NCBI RefSeq assembly: GCF_000353285.1 | Contig: NZ_KB731324.1 | Coordinates: 4,978,577 to 5,042,576, forward strand | From: Leptolyngbya boryana PCC 6306 | GTDB lineage: Bacteria > Cyanobacteriota > Cyanobacteriia > Leptolyngbyales > Leptolyngbyaceae | Length of the DNA stretch: 64,000 nt | Reading direction: 5' to 3' | Shown here: positions 19,081 through 27,647 of the stretch, one piece after another | How positions within the stretch are numbered: position 1 is the stretch's first letter | Layout of the letters: each line of letters opens with the position of its first letter | Translations under genes and position numbers: made by a program | Notes under the pieces: model-generated | Seen by the model: the letters and a program-made list of their open reading frames with translations, nothing else | The model's database searches: none | Told to the model about the DNA's origin: nothing

Positions 19081-20508
19081 CTATCGGGATGAGGATGCTA
19101 GCAGAATGTAGCCTGCGCGATCGCGCAATTCTACCTGTTCCCCAAGGGTGAGTTCTCCATATAGAACTTTCTCAATTTTAGGGAGCGCAACTTTCACGGG
19201 AACTGTGCCAACATTCACTGCAATGATCACGGTTTGATCCTCCAGCGATCGCTCAAACACATAAGCCGTTCCCTCGGCATGAAGCACTTGATAAGTTCCG
19301 GTTCTCAAGGCTGGATAGGCATGACGAATTGCAATCAATTGACGATGGACTTTATCAATATCTAAGTTCCAATTTTCCTCAGTTGGAAACCCCCGACGGG
19401 AATCTGGATCAATGCCACCCGGTAAGCCAACTTCATCCCCATAGTAAATACTAGGTGCGCCCGGAAAGGTCATCAGTAAGAGTGTACAAAGTTCAACACT
19501 TGCATGATCACCTCCTGCAATCGTGAGTAATCGTGCAGTGTCATGGCTCGCGAGTAGATTGAGTTGTGTAAGCTGAATTTCCCAGGGATAAAGTTCGAGT
19601 AAGCTCTGCATTTTCTGAGCGTACTCACCTGCGAATAGAGGCGGATACGGGTGATAATCGCGATCTTGAACTTGCTCTAAAACAACGCGATCACCCGCCG
19701 CGAATGCGATCGTTGGACCTGCAAACAAGTAATTCATCACGCCATCAAACTGAGTTCCATCGAGCCATTCGCGCGAATCACCCCACACTTCACCAACAAT
19801 GTAAGCTTCTGGATTAATCGCTTTGACGCGATCGCGAAACTCCTGCCAAAATCCGGGAGCCTTAACCTCGAAGGGGACATCTAAACGCCAACCATCAATC
19901 CCGAATTCGATCCAATATTCAGCAATCTCCATGATGTATTCGCGCACGGCTGGATTGTCATGATTAAACACAGGCAGCGCCCGATTTCCTGCCCATCCTT
20001 CATAGTTTGCCGGAAACTCGCCCGTGTAAGGATGCAGCGGAAATTCGTGAATCTTGAACCAATCGAGCCAGGGAGAATTGCTCCCATTTTCTAGAACGTC
20101 ATGAAAAAAGAAGAAGCCGCGACTGGAGTGATTAAACACACCATCTAGCACGACTTTAATATCGCGCTCGTGCGCTGCATCTAGTAAATCGCGAAACGCC
20201 TCATTGCCACCGAGCATCGGATCAACCCGATAGTAATCGTGCGTATGATAGCGATGATTACTAGCAGACTGAAAGATCGGCGTGAAGTAAATCGCATTCA
20301 CGCCCAAGTCTTGAATGTAATCCAACCGTTCCATTACGCCCCATAAGTCTCCCCCTTTGTAACCTTGCAGTGTTGGGGTCGCATCCCAGTCTTCCCAGGG
20401 CATCTGCTTGAGGAGTTTCTTATACGGCTGAGTCGCCCGGGAAAAGCGATCGGGAAAAATTTGATAAAAAATTGCGTGCTTCACCCAATCCGGCGTTTGA
20501 ATCTGCAT
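19081..20508 (-). CDS. Glycoside hydrolase family 13 (neopullulanase/cyclomaltodextrinase-like alpha-amylase)
   Basis: A 475-residue TIM-barrel enzyme acting on alpha-1,4/1,6 glucans. The conserved GH13 regions are visible in order: DGVFNHSS (region I), DGWRLDVPFEVK with the nucleophile Asp (region II), GEVWGDSREW with the acid/base Glu (region III), and LLASHDTARLL with the transition-state Asp (region IV). It lacks a signal peptide, so it is cytoplasmic, and lacks the N-terminal domain found in classical neopullulanases. The beginning DWVKHAIFYQIFPDRF is typical of the neopullulanase subgroup. Probable role: turnover of glycogen or maltodextrins. The preferred substrate is inferred. Confidence 0.88.
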   Translation of the reverse strand: MQIQTPDWVKHAIFYQIFPDRFSRATQPYKKLLKQMPWEDWDATPTLQGYKGGDLWGVMERLDYIQDLGVNAIYFTPIFQSASNHRYHTHDYYRVDPMLGGNEAFRDLLDAAHERDIKVVLDGVFNHSSRGFFFFHDVLENGSNSPWLDWFKIHEFPLHPYTGEFPANYEGWAGNRALPVFNHDNPAVREYIMEIAEYWIEFGIDGWRLDVPFEVKAPGFWQEFRDRVKAINPEAYIVGEVWGDSREWLDGTQFDGVMNYLFAGPTIAFAAGDRVVLEQVQDRDYHPYPPLFAGEYAQKMQSLLELYPWEIQLTQLNLLASHDTARLLTIAGGDHASVELCTLLLMTFPGAPSIYYGDEVGLPGGIDPDSRRGFPTEENWNLDIDKVHRQLIAIRHAYPALRTGTYQVLHAEGTAYVFERSLEDQTVIIAVNVGTVPVKVALPKIEKVLYGELTLGEQVELRDRAGYILLASSSR

Positions 20509-20592
20509 AACTTCTATGGATCACATCACTTAGTAGCGTAATGATCCCCACGCAGATCGCGCTCTAACTATTGACAGAATATTACAATCCTC

Positions 20593-20623
20593 TTGCGGAA
20601 ACCTGAAAACCGTAGTGTATAAT
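20593..20623 (+). promoter_or_regulatory. Probable promoter of the DUF4278 gene
   Basis: A perfect TATAAT at 20618-20623 is preceded by TTGCGG at 20593-20598 with a 19-base spacer, longer than optimal. The expected leader of about 95 bases contains short inverted repeats (TCTCT/AGAGA near 20642-20658 and GGAG/CTCC near 20667-20676) and GAGG about 8 bases before the ATG. Confidence 0.5.
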
Positions 20624-20725
20624 ACAAACATAAACGTTCATCTCTGGTAACTAGAGACGGAAGTAAGGAGTTCTCCTGAAGGAACGCGCCTCAAACTCAC
20701 TTCATTCTTACTTTTCGAGGCGGTT

Positions 20726-21106
20726 ATGAGACTGATTTACCGTGGTGTTGAATACGAATACGACCCAACCCAACCGCGAACCAATCCGGTCGATCGCGTT
20801 TTTAGTTCTCGCGAGCCGATCACATTGACCTATCGCGGCAATCGCTACCAAATGGATCCGACTCAACCTGCCCAACCTGCCGAAGCGCGCCGTCCGCATG
20901 AGTTAATTTATCGCGGCGTGCGATACTGGGTTGGCGCATCGGGGGATCGACCAGTGACCTCTAGGTTGAATACGATCGCCAACTTGGCTGCAACTCACCA
21001 CGCGAACTTGCAACGCAATTTGCAGCACCGCATCGAAGTTGCACGTCAAAATGGCGATTACAATCTCCTCTCTCTGCTTGAAGCAGAACGCAATCAGCTT
21101 GTCTAG
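20726..21106 (+). CDS. DUF4278 domain protein with three YRG repeats
   Basis: A 126-residue protein of unknown function. It carries three copies of a short motif, Leu-(Ile/Thr)-Tyr-Arg-Gly-x-x-Tyr, at about residues 3-10, 34-41 and 60-67; the first two are each followed by Asp-Pro-Thr-Gln-Pro. This is the DUF4278 pattern common in cyanobacteria. The C-terminal 50 residues form a probable amphipathic helix. The gene has its own promoter-like TATAAT and a downstream intrinsic terminator, so it is an independent unit, probably abundantly or conditionally transcribed (inference). Confidence 0.82.
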   Translation: MRLIYRGVEYEYDPTQPRTNPVDRVFSSREPITLTYRGNRYQMDPTQPAQPAEARRPHELIYRGVRYWVGASGDRPVTSRLNTIANLAATHHANLQRNLQHRIEVARQNGDYNLLSLLEAERNQLV

Positions 21107-21176
21107 GTCGCTCGTTTTAACTTCGCTGAACGAGTGCTAGACGATTCACTTCAGGTGTTCACTTTTCACGCAGCCC

Positions 21177-21204
21177 GGAGTCTCATTGTTGAGACTCCTT
21201 TTTT
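21177..21204 (+). terminator. Intrinsic terminator of the DUF4278 gene
   Basis: A 9-bp perfect stem (21177-21185 with 21190-21198), TTGT loop, then six T. It lies 70 bases after the stop. Confidence 0.9.
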
Positions 21205-21317
21205 ATGAAAAAGCTGCATATGATACTGACACAATCTCACAATTGTGAATAAATCTACCCCAAAAAAAGCCCTGTGTGATTTACGCTAGAACTTCTAGCG
21301 TTTTTTGCGAGGGGCGT

Positions 21318-21707
21318 ATGCCGAAATGGACAGTCACTACAGAATTTACGTTCAATGCCGCACATTGGATTCGGGATTATGACGGACCCTGTGGGCGTAT
21401 GCATGGACATACTTACACGGTGAGAATTAGCGCGATCACATCTCAACTTCATGCCTCTGAATTCTGTCCCCATCCGGTCATGGTGGCTGACTTTAGAACC
21501 TTAAAATGGGCGAAAAAAGATGTGCTCAAAGGTGGCTTGGATCATTGTGTATTAAATGAAGTTTTGCCAGAAGGATACGAAACGACGGCTGAAATGATCG
21601 CCAAATACATTTACGACAAAACCAAGAAAGACCTTCCGGCTGAAATTAAGCTCAAAGTTGCAGTATCAGAAACCCCAAATTCTTGGGCAGAGTACGAAGA
21701 TGATTAG
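21318..21707 (+). CDS. queD: 6-carboxy-5,6,7,8-tetrahydropterin synthase QueD
   Basis: QueD converts dihydroneopterin triphosphate to carboxy-tetrahydropterin, the second step to the 7-deazaguanine core of queuosine. The 129-residue protein has zinc ligands His16, His29 and His31 and the catalytic Cys25 in CGRMHGH, the CxxxHGH form that marks QueD rather than PTPS-II. The ATG at 21318 is chosen because AGGGG lies just upstream and homology starts there; an upstream in-frame GTG (21276) is unlikely. It overlaps queE by 8 bases, showing a two-gene operon. Confidence 0.93.
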   Translation: MPKWTVTTEFTFNAAHWIRDYDGPCGRMHGHTYTVRISAITSQLHASEFCPHPVMVADFRTLKWAKKDVLKGGLDHCVLNEVLPEGYETTAEMIAKYIYDKTKKDLPAEIKLKVAVSETPNSWAEYEDD

Positions 21708-22311
21708 GACAGAAGCACAGACTTTACCGATTGTGGAGACGTTTCACTCTGTCCAAGGAGAGGGCGCTTGGACAGGAACCAGTGCGTTGTTTATTCGATT
21801 AGGCGGTTGTGATGTTGGTTGCTGGTTCTGTGACACGAAAGAATCTTGGGTCGCAAAACGACATCCCCGTCAATCCATTCAAGAACTCGTGAACCTGGCG
21901 ATCGAAGTGAACAGCGCGATCGTCGTGATTACCGGAGGCGAACCTTTAATGCACGACTTAACTGAATTAACCAAAGCATTAAAGGACGAGGGATTAAGGC
22001 TCCATCTCGAAACCTCTGGCGCACATCCATTCAGCGGGACGTTTGATTGGGTGACGCTTTCACCGAAGCAATTTAAGCCGCCGCATGAGAGCGTTTATGC
22101 TCATGTGGATGAGTTGAAAGTTGTGATTGCTCAGGCAGCAGATTTTGAATGGGCAGAACAGCAGTCTCAGCAAGTCAGCGATCGAGCAGTGCGTTACCTG
22201 CAACCCGAATGGAGCAGTCAAGAAAGCACAAGTTTAATTTTTGAATACGTAAAGCAGCAGCCAAAATGGCGAATGGGATTGCAGACTCATAAGTTACTCG
22301 GAGTCAATTAG
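21700..22311 (+). CDS. queE: 7-carboxy-7-deazaguanine synthase QueE (radical SAM)
   Basis: QueE rearranges carboxy-tetrahydropterin to 7-carboxy-7-deazaguanine, using S-adenosylmethionine and a 4Fe-4S cluster. The 203-residue product has the cluster motif CxxxCxxC at Cys37, Cys41 and Cys44, preceded by the family hallmark SVQGEGAWTGTSALFIRLGGC, and a GGEPL SAM-contact motif. The start ATG at 21700 overlaps the end of queD (ATGATTAG), indicating translational coupling. No other queuosine genes (queC, queF) are in the window. Confidence 0.94.
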   Translation: MIRTEAQTLPIVETFHSVQGEGAWTGTSALFIRLGGCDVGCWFCDTKESWVAKRHPRQSIQELVNLAIEVNSAIVVITGGEPLMHDLTELTKALKDEGLRLHLETSGAHPFSGTFDWVTLSPKQFKPPHESVYAHVDELKVVIAQAADFEWAEQQSQQVSDRAVRYLQPEWSSQESTSLIFEYVKQQPKWRMGLQTHKLLGVN

Positions 22312-22354
22312 CAAGGCGCGAAGATCCGAAAGATAAAATTGATTCACTTGTCAC

Positions 22355-22410
22355 GTACTATCCAACATGCTATAAAAAATCCTGGATAGTACAAAATATA
22401 TCCAGGATTA
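22355..22410 (-). terminator. glmS terminator with a mutually exclusive partner hairpin
   Basis: On the minus strand, a 10-bp stem (22400-22409 with 22378-22387) runs into T (A at 22373-22379 on the plus strand), a good terminator for glmS. A second 10-bp inverted repeat, 22355-22364 with 22383-22392, shares bases with it, so only one of the two hairpins can form at a time. Confidence 0.75.
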
Positions 22411-22420
22411 GTCATATAGT

Positions 22421-22484
22421 CTCCTAGTAGCTGTTGAACGACGATTTGACTTTTTTTCAGTCAAACAATACAAGCTACTAGGAG
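22421..22484. repeat. Nested palindromic element downstream of glmS
   Basis: A 12-bp outer inverted repeat (22421-22432 with 22473-22484, CTCCTAGTAGCT/AGCTACTAGGAG) encloses a 7-bp inner hairpin (22445-22451 with 22459-22465, TTTGACT/AGTCAAA). It sits just after the glmS stop, between glmS and its terminator. Confidence 0.75.
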
Positions 22485-22490
22485 TATGCT

Positions 22491-24377
22491 TTACTCTACA
22501 GTGACACTTTTCGCTAAATTTCGGGGCTGATCCACATCTAAACCGCGTCGTGCTGCAATGTGATACGCCAATAACTGCAACGGAATCACCGTTAAGATCG
22601 GCGATAGGATCTCATCGACATGAGGCACTGGAATCAGTGTGTCAAATGTATCTGCTGCTTCCTGCTCATCCATTGGGGTAACACCAATCAAGCGAGCATC
22701 CCGCGCCCGTGCTTCCTGAGCATTCGACAACACTTTCTCAAACACAGTTCCTGGCATTGCGATCGTGACAACCGGAACCTTAGCATCTAATAATGCGATC
22801 GGTCCATGTTTCATCTCACCCGCTGGATAGCCTTCTGCGTGAATGTAGCTGATCTCTTTCAATTTCAGCGCCCCTTCTAACGCGATCGGGAAATTGATGC
22901 CTCGTCCGAGGAAAATGAAATCCTGTGTTTCTGCGAAATCATGCGCTAGTTCTTCGATATAGCGCTCTTGGCTTTCTAGAATCAATTCAATCTGAGCAGG
23001 GAGCTGCCGCAATCCGTCAAGCAACTGTTCTAAAGCTTCAGATGATCTTGCTTGGCGGCGGTACGTGAGATCGATCGCCAAACTATAAAATGCCATGACT
23101 TGTGCTACAAAAGTCTTTGTAGCAGCTACGCCAATCTCAATCCCTGCATGAGTTTCAATGATATTGGGAACGAGATGACCCAGTGAACTTTCAGGACGAT
23201 TTGTAATCCCCAAGAGTCTCGCCTCAAAGCCTGAACTTAACGTCGATCGACGTTCCTGTTCCATTGCTAACGCTGCTAAGGTATCAGCCGTTTCGCCGGA
23301 TTGAGTCACCCCGATCGTCAACGTATTTTTAGTTAACGGCGATGCCGAATAGCGGTACTCAGACGCATAGTGTACTGAGGTGGGAATGCCTGCTAATTGT
23401 TCGAGCAAGTATTTTCCGACTAAGCCTGCGTGCCAACTGGTTCCACAGGCAATGATCTGAACTTGTTGTAAATCATCCAACACAGCATCCGAAAGTCCAA
23501 TCTTCGTTGGAGAAGAAGCTTTCGCCGCACTCCATTCTGTGTCAAAGTAAGCCTCTAAACAGGCTCGAACCACTCCAGGCTGTTCGTAAATTTCTTTCAG
23601 CATGTAGTGTTTGAAACCTTGCTTCTCCACCATGACGGGATTGACATCCAGGGTGCGGGGTTTCTTCTTCAAGCGTTGTCCTTCAAAGCTGTAAATTTCC
23701 ACCCCGATCGGTGTCATTCTTGCTAATTCCCCGTTCTCCAGATTCAACACGGCACGGGTGTAGGGAATTAATGCAGGCGTATCAGACGCACAGTAGAATT
23801 CACCTTGCCCAAAGCCGAGAACGACGGGAGCCTGTTGACGGGCGACGATAATTTCATCGGGATAATCGGCGCAAATCACTGCGATCGCAAAGGCTCCTTG
23901 CAGCTTATTCACAACTGATCGAACGGCTTCGAGCAAGGGAAATTCGGCAGATTTTTCCGCTTTACTCAATTCTTCTGCGATGAGGTGCGGCACGACTTCG
24001 GTATCTGTTTCCGAGCGAAACTCACAGCCGCGTGCTTTTAGTTCTTCGCGCAATTCGCGATAATTTTCGATAATGCCATTTTGAATCACCGCAATCCGCT
24101 GTTGCATATCCATGTGTGGATGGGCGTTATATTCTTCGGGTTTCCCGTGAGTTGCCCAGCGGGTATGCGCGATTCCGGTACGAGCGGGATTGGTTTCGCC
24201 TGCTAATTTTTCTTCAAGATTGTGCAGTTTCCCTTTTGCCCGTACACAGTGAATTTCGCCTTCCAAAATCGTTGCGATTCCGGCAGAATCGTAGCCGCGA
24301 TATTCTAATTTGCGAAGCCCTTCCAGCAGAATTCCACTGGCTTCTTGTGTCCCGATGTAGCCGACAATTCCGCACAT
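22491..24377 (-). CDS. glmS: Glutamine-fructose-6-phosphate aminotransferase GlmS
   Basis: GlmS makes glucosamine-6-phosphate from fructose-6-phosphate and glutamine, the entry to amino-sugar and peptidoglycan synthesis. The 628-residue protein begins MCGIVGYIG with the N-terminal nucleophile Cys2, followed by a class II glutaminase domain (about residues 2-220, including HTRWATHG), then two SIS sugar-isomerase domains with CGTSWHAG, TQSGETADT, and the C-terminal DQPRNLAKSVTVE. It is of standard length. No glmS ribozyme-like sequence is evident in the roughly 150 bases upstream. Structured repeats follow the stop codon. Confidence 0.96.
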   Translation of the reverse strand: MCGIVGYIGTQEASGILLEGLRKLEYRGYDSAGIATILEGEIHCVRAKGKLHNLEEKLAGETNPARTGIAHTRWATHGKPEEYNAHPHMDMQQRIAVIQNGIIENYRELREELKARGCEFRSETDTEVVPHLIAEELSKAEKSAEFPLLEAVRSVVNKLQGAFAIAVICADYPDEIIVARQQAPVVLGFGQGEFYCASDTPALIPYTRAVLNLENGELARMTPIGVEIYSFEGQRLKKKPRTLDVNPVMVEKQGFKHYMLKEIYEQPGVVRACLEAYFDTEWSAAKASSPTKIGLSDAVLDDLQQVQIIACGTSWHAGLVGKYLLEQLAGIPTSVHYASEYRYSASPLTKNTLTIGVTQSGETADTLAALAMEQERRSTLSSGFEARLLGITNRPESSLGHLVPNIIETHAGIEIGVAATKTFVAQVMAFYSLAIDLTYRRQARSSEALEQLLDGLRQLPAQIELILESQERYIEELAHDFAETQDFIFLGRGINFPIALEGALKLKEISYIHAEGYPAGEMKHGPIALLDAKVPVVTIAMPGTVFEKVLSNAQEARARDARLIGVTPMDEQEAADTFDTLIPVPHVDEILSPILTVIPLQLLAYHIAARRGLDVDQPRNLAKSVTVE

Positions 24378-24534
24378 ATGACGTTCGCTCCTAAATGAAT
24401 CGTGACGTTACCCGATAATTTATCCTGAGTTTTGTTAAGATACCAGCCAAATAACAGACTTTTCGCATTTCAGGGGTGATTTTATAAAGGCGGACGATCG
24501 CAACAGTTCAGTATATTCCGCAGAAAAAACGAAT

Positions 24535-24750
24535 GTGTCCCAAGCAGTATTGGATGTCTGCATCAGGCTTCTGCCTATTTCACACCAAAGATTTGATCTG
24601 CGTAGCAAATTTCATCGCGAGCAAAGAATATTTCATCTGTTGGGGCAAGAGGATGCTGGAGCGATCGCGATCTACGGAGTGCTGAAGTCGGGCAAACCGT
24701 TCAGCTTGGACTATGGAAATCAGTCAGCGATTGTTTCAGCATTGCAATAA
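24535..24750 (+). CDS. Doubtful small hypothetical protein (71 aa)
   Basis: An open frame with a GTG start and no clear ribosome-binding site. The predicted product has no recognisable domain; its C-terminal half (GAIAIYGVLKSGKPFSLDYG) looks protein-like rather than random. The only contextual support is a perfect 10-bp hairpin starting 9 bases after the stop. It may be a real small gene, a remnant, or chance. Confidence 0.25.
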   Translation: MSQAVLDVCIRLLPISHQRFDLRSKFHREQRIFHLLGQEDAGAIAIYGVLKSGKPFSLDYGNQSAIVSALQ

Positions 24751-24758
24751 AATACACG

Positions 24759-24784
24759 TAATCGGAACATAAGCGTTCCGATTA
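24759..24784 (+). terminator. Hairpin, possible weak terminator
   Basis: A 10-bp perfect stem (24759-24768 with 24775-24784), 6-nt loop, with only a weak T content afterwards. It follows the doubtful 24535-24750 frame. Confidence 0.45.
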
Positions 24785-25084
24785 TTGATCACCCTAGTGT
24801 TGAGTCGTTGTTGTTCTCATCTACTTTTGACTGCTCATTTTGCTGCAAGCAAGGCATTGACGCTTGTTGAACTGTAAAATTTAAGCTGCTTGACTTTCAA
24901 GACGGTATCTGTGCTTAGAAGCTTATATTAAGCGATGAAACCCTTGATATCTCGATCGATCTAAAGGTCTGCAAAACCTCTACCCCCAGTTTGAATCTGG
25001 ATGCTGCCTTTGACAATTTAAGGCTCCAGAAATAGATTCTAGAGCCTTATTGAATGTCTATCATCCTACGCTTGCAGAAGCGCT

Positions 25085-27460
25085 TTAGCGATCGTCAAAT
25101 CGAGTTTGCGATCGAACCTTTTCAACTTGCCTCGTTGCTTGCATTTGTCCAAACAGCCGTAATGCCTGTTCTAAAGAGTTCTGGCATAGTTGCGATCGAC
25201 CACTTGCTTGATAAGTTAATCCGAGTTGGAAATAGGCGTTTGCTAAATCACACATTGCTCCAATCGTTTCAAGTAGGGCAATTGCCTGCGTGTGGTACAT
25301 CAGTGAAGCATCTAAAGCATTTTGGCAGCGACAAAGTTCTGCAAGTCCACTCAGCGTCTTTGCTTTGACTTGGGTGTAATGACTTTCCTCTGCAAATTCT
25401 AGGGCGCGATCGTACATTGCCTTGGCTCGCTCAAATTCTCCTAGATTCGTATAGGTTTGCCCTAACATTTGAATGAAATAAGCGAATCGTCCGCTTTGTT
25501 CGACTAATTTCTCAGTGACGATCGATTGATAAGCTGCTTCTGCTAAGTGATAAGCCGCCTCAAATCGTTCCAAATAGGAATAGGTCAGGGCTAAACAGAC
25601 GGCTGCTTTTTCTGCCCAGGGATGATGAGCGGTGTTCTGCGCCAGATCAATCACTTGCTGGAAGGATTGAGCCGCCATTTCTAATTCCCAAAGATCCATT
25701 TGATACAGTCCAATGCTGAGCTGAGCATCAACTTTTAGCATTTGGAAGTAGTAAGCGGTGTGCTGACTGGATGGGGCAGCAGAACGTTTTTGCTCAGCAG
25801 TACCAATTAGAGCGATTGTTTTTTCCTGACAAGCGATCGCGTCTTGAATGCGACCCGTAATCCAGTACAAATCTCCCAGAATATTGTGAAGTTCGCTGAG
25901 TTTGGCAGGATTTTCAAGATTCGGAATCACTTGCACGATCGCGCTTAGAACAGGTTGTAACAATCCCATTCGGTAAAGCGTACTGCCGAGGGGTAAAAAT
26001 TGCCGCCATTGATTGGTGCGGCTTTTGAGAATCACACCCGCTGCCGCTTCAAAGTCCTGGATCTCAATGTAGTGGTAGTGGGCTTGCAGGGCTTGTAGCG
26101 CGTCTTGAACAGTCTCGATCGTCAAAACCTGAGTCGTCCAAAATTCTGCGGCTTTGCGGTGGGCGATTTCCCAATCTGAACTTTTTCGCAGTCGAGCGAT
26201 GGCTTCGGCTTGAATGGCAGGATGCAGCCAGTATTTGCCATGTTCGCACTCGACTAGCGATCGATTTCGCAGTGAGGTGAGTACCTGTCGTTGTTGATCC
26301 GGGGGCACATCCCAGAGCAAACAAAGCATTCCTTCGGAGGGAATGGCTGGGATTTCTTGGTATCGATAGCATCCCAATCGACAGAGCAACTGATAAGCAA
26401 CCGGATCGAGAGCTTGCAGACGATTGATCTGACTAATCACAAGATTTTTGAGATCTCGTGTTGCGAGTAAGTCCTGCCGATGTTCCTGCCAGTAGGCTGC
26501 CATGTCTCGATCGAAGTCTTCACGAATTGCACCACATAAAATCCCCATTGCTTTGGCATTCCCGCCATAAGCTCGGTGCATCTGCTCAAGGGTCACAGCA
26601 TCGATCGACATGGAGCGGCTGAAAAAAGTTTGCCATGCGGTGAGGTCGAGTCGAGGGAGACGATAGTGTTCGACTGCTAAATCAGGCTCACACAAACGAT
26701 CGCGACTCGTGATCAGAGTAACTGCTTGCACTCCGGCATCGGTTAGAACTCGTAGCAATTCGACATAAGCTCGATGTGGTGGAATCAGTCGCCCTTCTGA
26801 ATCGAGCGCAGGTTCGAGATTGTCAATCAAGATTCCGATGCGCCGTTGGTGCAGTTGGCGCTTTAAGCGTCCGAGCGAAATTCCGTATTCCGATCCGGCT
26901 TCTTGTTGAAAGTCTTGTTTTAACCACTCTTCGACAATTCGTTCAGCCGAAGTCATGTTCTGACTTTCTTTAGCGATTAACAATTCCAGCACTTGTTCAA
27001 ACCCCTGAGTCTGGAGATAGTGCTGTGCTAGCGTTGTTTTGCCTAGACCGCCTTCACCTTGAATGACAATGACTTTGCAGCCTTGCTGAATCAGACGATC
27101 GAGATCTGCGATCGCACCTTCACGCCCTAGAAGATTGCTTGATCTGCGATCGTCGATCGGAGACGGTGCAGGTAGAAATGTTGCTGAAACCTCAAATAAT
27201 GGCTGCGAATACTGCGCTAGCACTGCTCGACAGGTACTTTTAGTAATTCGCTCACCCAATAGCCCAGACAGCAATTTCCAGAGATGGGCACTCACATCTT
27301 TAATGTGTCCCTCTGTGTAACCCGAGTGCGCTGCAATCTCCAAATATTTTTGCCCGCGTAGCACCTTGCTCAGAATGTCTCTTTGTAAGACGCTAAGACG
27401 TTTCCCAGTTTTTCGAGCGAGTAGCTGATCCACCCACGCCAGTGCAGTTTCAGCTTCCAT
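25085..27460 (-). CDS. STAND-type NB-ARC ATPase with N-terminal HTH-like domain and TPR repeats
   Basis: A 791-residue multidomain protein from the ATG at 27460 (a TTG at 27478 is also possible). The first 80 or so residues form the helical domain seen at the N-terminus of many cyanobacterial signalling ATPases (vMAP-like; LSVLQRDILSKVLRGQKYLE). Next is an NB-ARC ATPase with Walker A GEGGLGKTT (near residue 140), Walker B IGILIDNLEP, and a sensor-like TLITSRDRL. The C-terminal half has several tetratricopeptide-like helical repeats. Proteins with this plan act as ligand-sensing switches, some in antiphage defence or programmed death. No effector domain is visible, so any effector would be supplied elsewhere. 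It is divergent from the ferritin-like gene. Confidence 0.82.
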   Translation of the reverse strand: MEAETALAWVDQLLARKTGKRLSVLQRDILSKVLRGQKYLEIAAHSGYTEGHIKDVSAHLWKLLSGLLGERITKSTCRAVLAQYSQPLFEVSATFLPAPSPIDDRRSSNLLGREGAIADLDRLIQQGCKVIVIQGEGGLGKTTLAQHYLQTQGFEQVLELLIAKESQNMTSAERIVEEWLKQDFQQEAGSEYGISLGRLKRQLHQRRIGILIDNLEPALDSEGRLIPPHRAYVELLRVLTDAGVQAVTLITSRDRLCEPDLAVEHYRLPRLDLTAWQTFFSRSMSIDAVTLEQMHRAYGGNAKAMGILCGAIREDFDRDMAAYWQEHRQDLLATRDLKNLVISQINRLQALDPVAYQLLCRLGCYRYQEIPAIPSEGMLCLLWDVPPDQQRQVLTSLRNRSLVECEHGKYWLHPAIQAEAIARLRKSSDWEIAHRKAAEFWTTQVLTIETVQDALQALQAHYHYIEIQDFEAAAGVILKSRTNQWRQFLPLGSTLYRMGLLQPVLSAIVQVIPNLENPAKLSELHNILGDLYWITGRIQDAIACQEKTIALIGTAEQKRSAAPSSQHTAYYFQMLKVDAQLSIGLYQMDLWELEMAAQSFQQVIDLAQNTAHHPWAEKAAVCLALTYSYLERFEAAYHLAEAAYQSIVTEKLVEQSGRFAYFIQMLGQTYTNLGEFERAKAMYDRALEFAEESHYTQVKAKTLSGLAELCRCQNALDASLMYHTQAIALLETIGAMCDLANAYFQLGLTYQASGRSQLCQNSLEQALRLFGQMQATRQVEKVRSQTRFDDR

Positions 27461-27647
27461 TGCGGAATCATTGATCAAGAGTTCTATCCATTCTAATCGG
27501 TCGGGCTAGTCTCTGTCTCTCCCTCCAACTTTCCGACTTTTCCGACTTCTGCACAGATTCAATTCCCGACTCTCACCGACTGACACGAAACAGCGGGATT
27601 GCTTAGGCTGTAGGCGACCGAAACTGAATCTACTACAAAATTACTTT

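Larger units (their letters stand above)
24378..25084. other. Long intergenic region between glmS and the NB-ARC gene
   Basis: About 700 bases. It holds a doubtful 71-codon frame (24535-24750), a perfect 10-bp hairpin at 24759-24784 just after that frame, and a longer imperfect hairpin at 25019-25049 (8 bp plus a further 4 bp after one mismatch) that could end the minus-strand NB-ARC gene. The remainder shows nothing I can identify. Confidence 0.4.
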
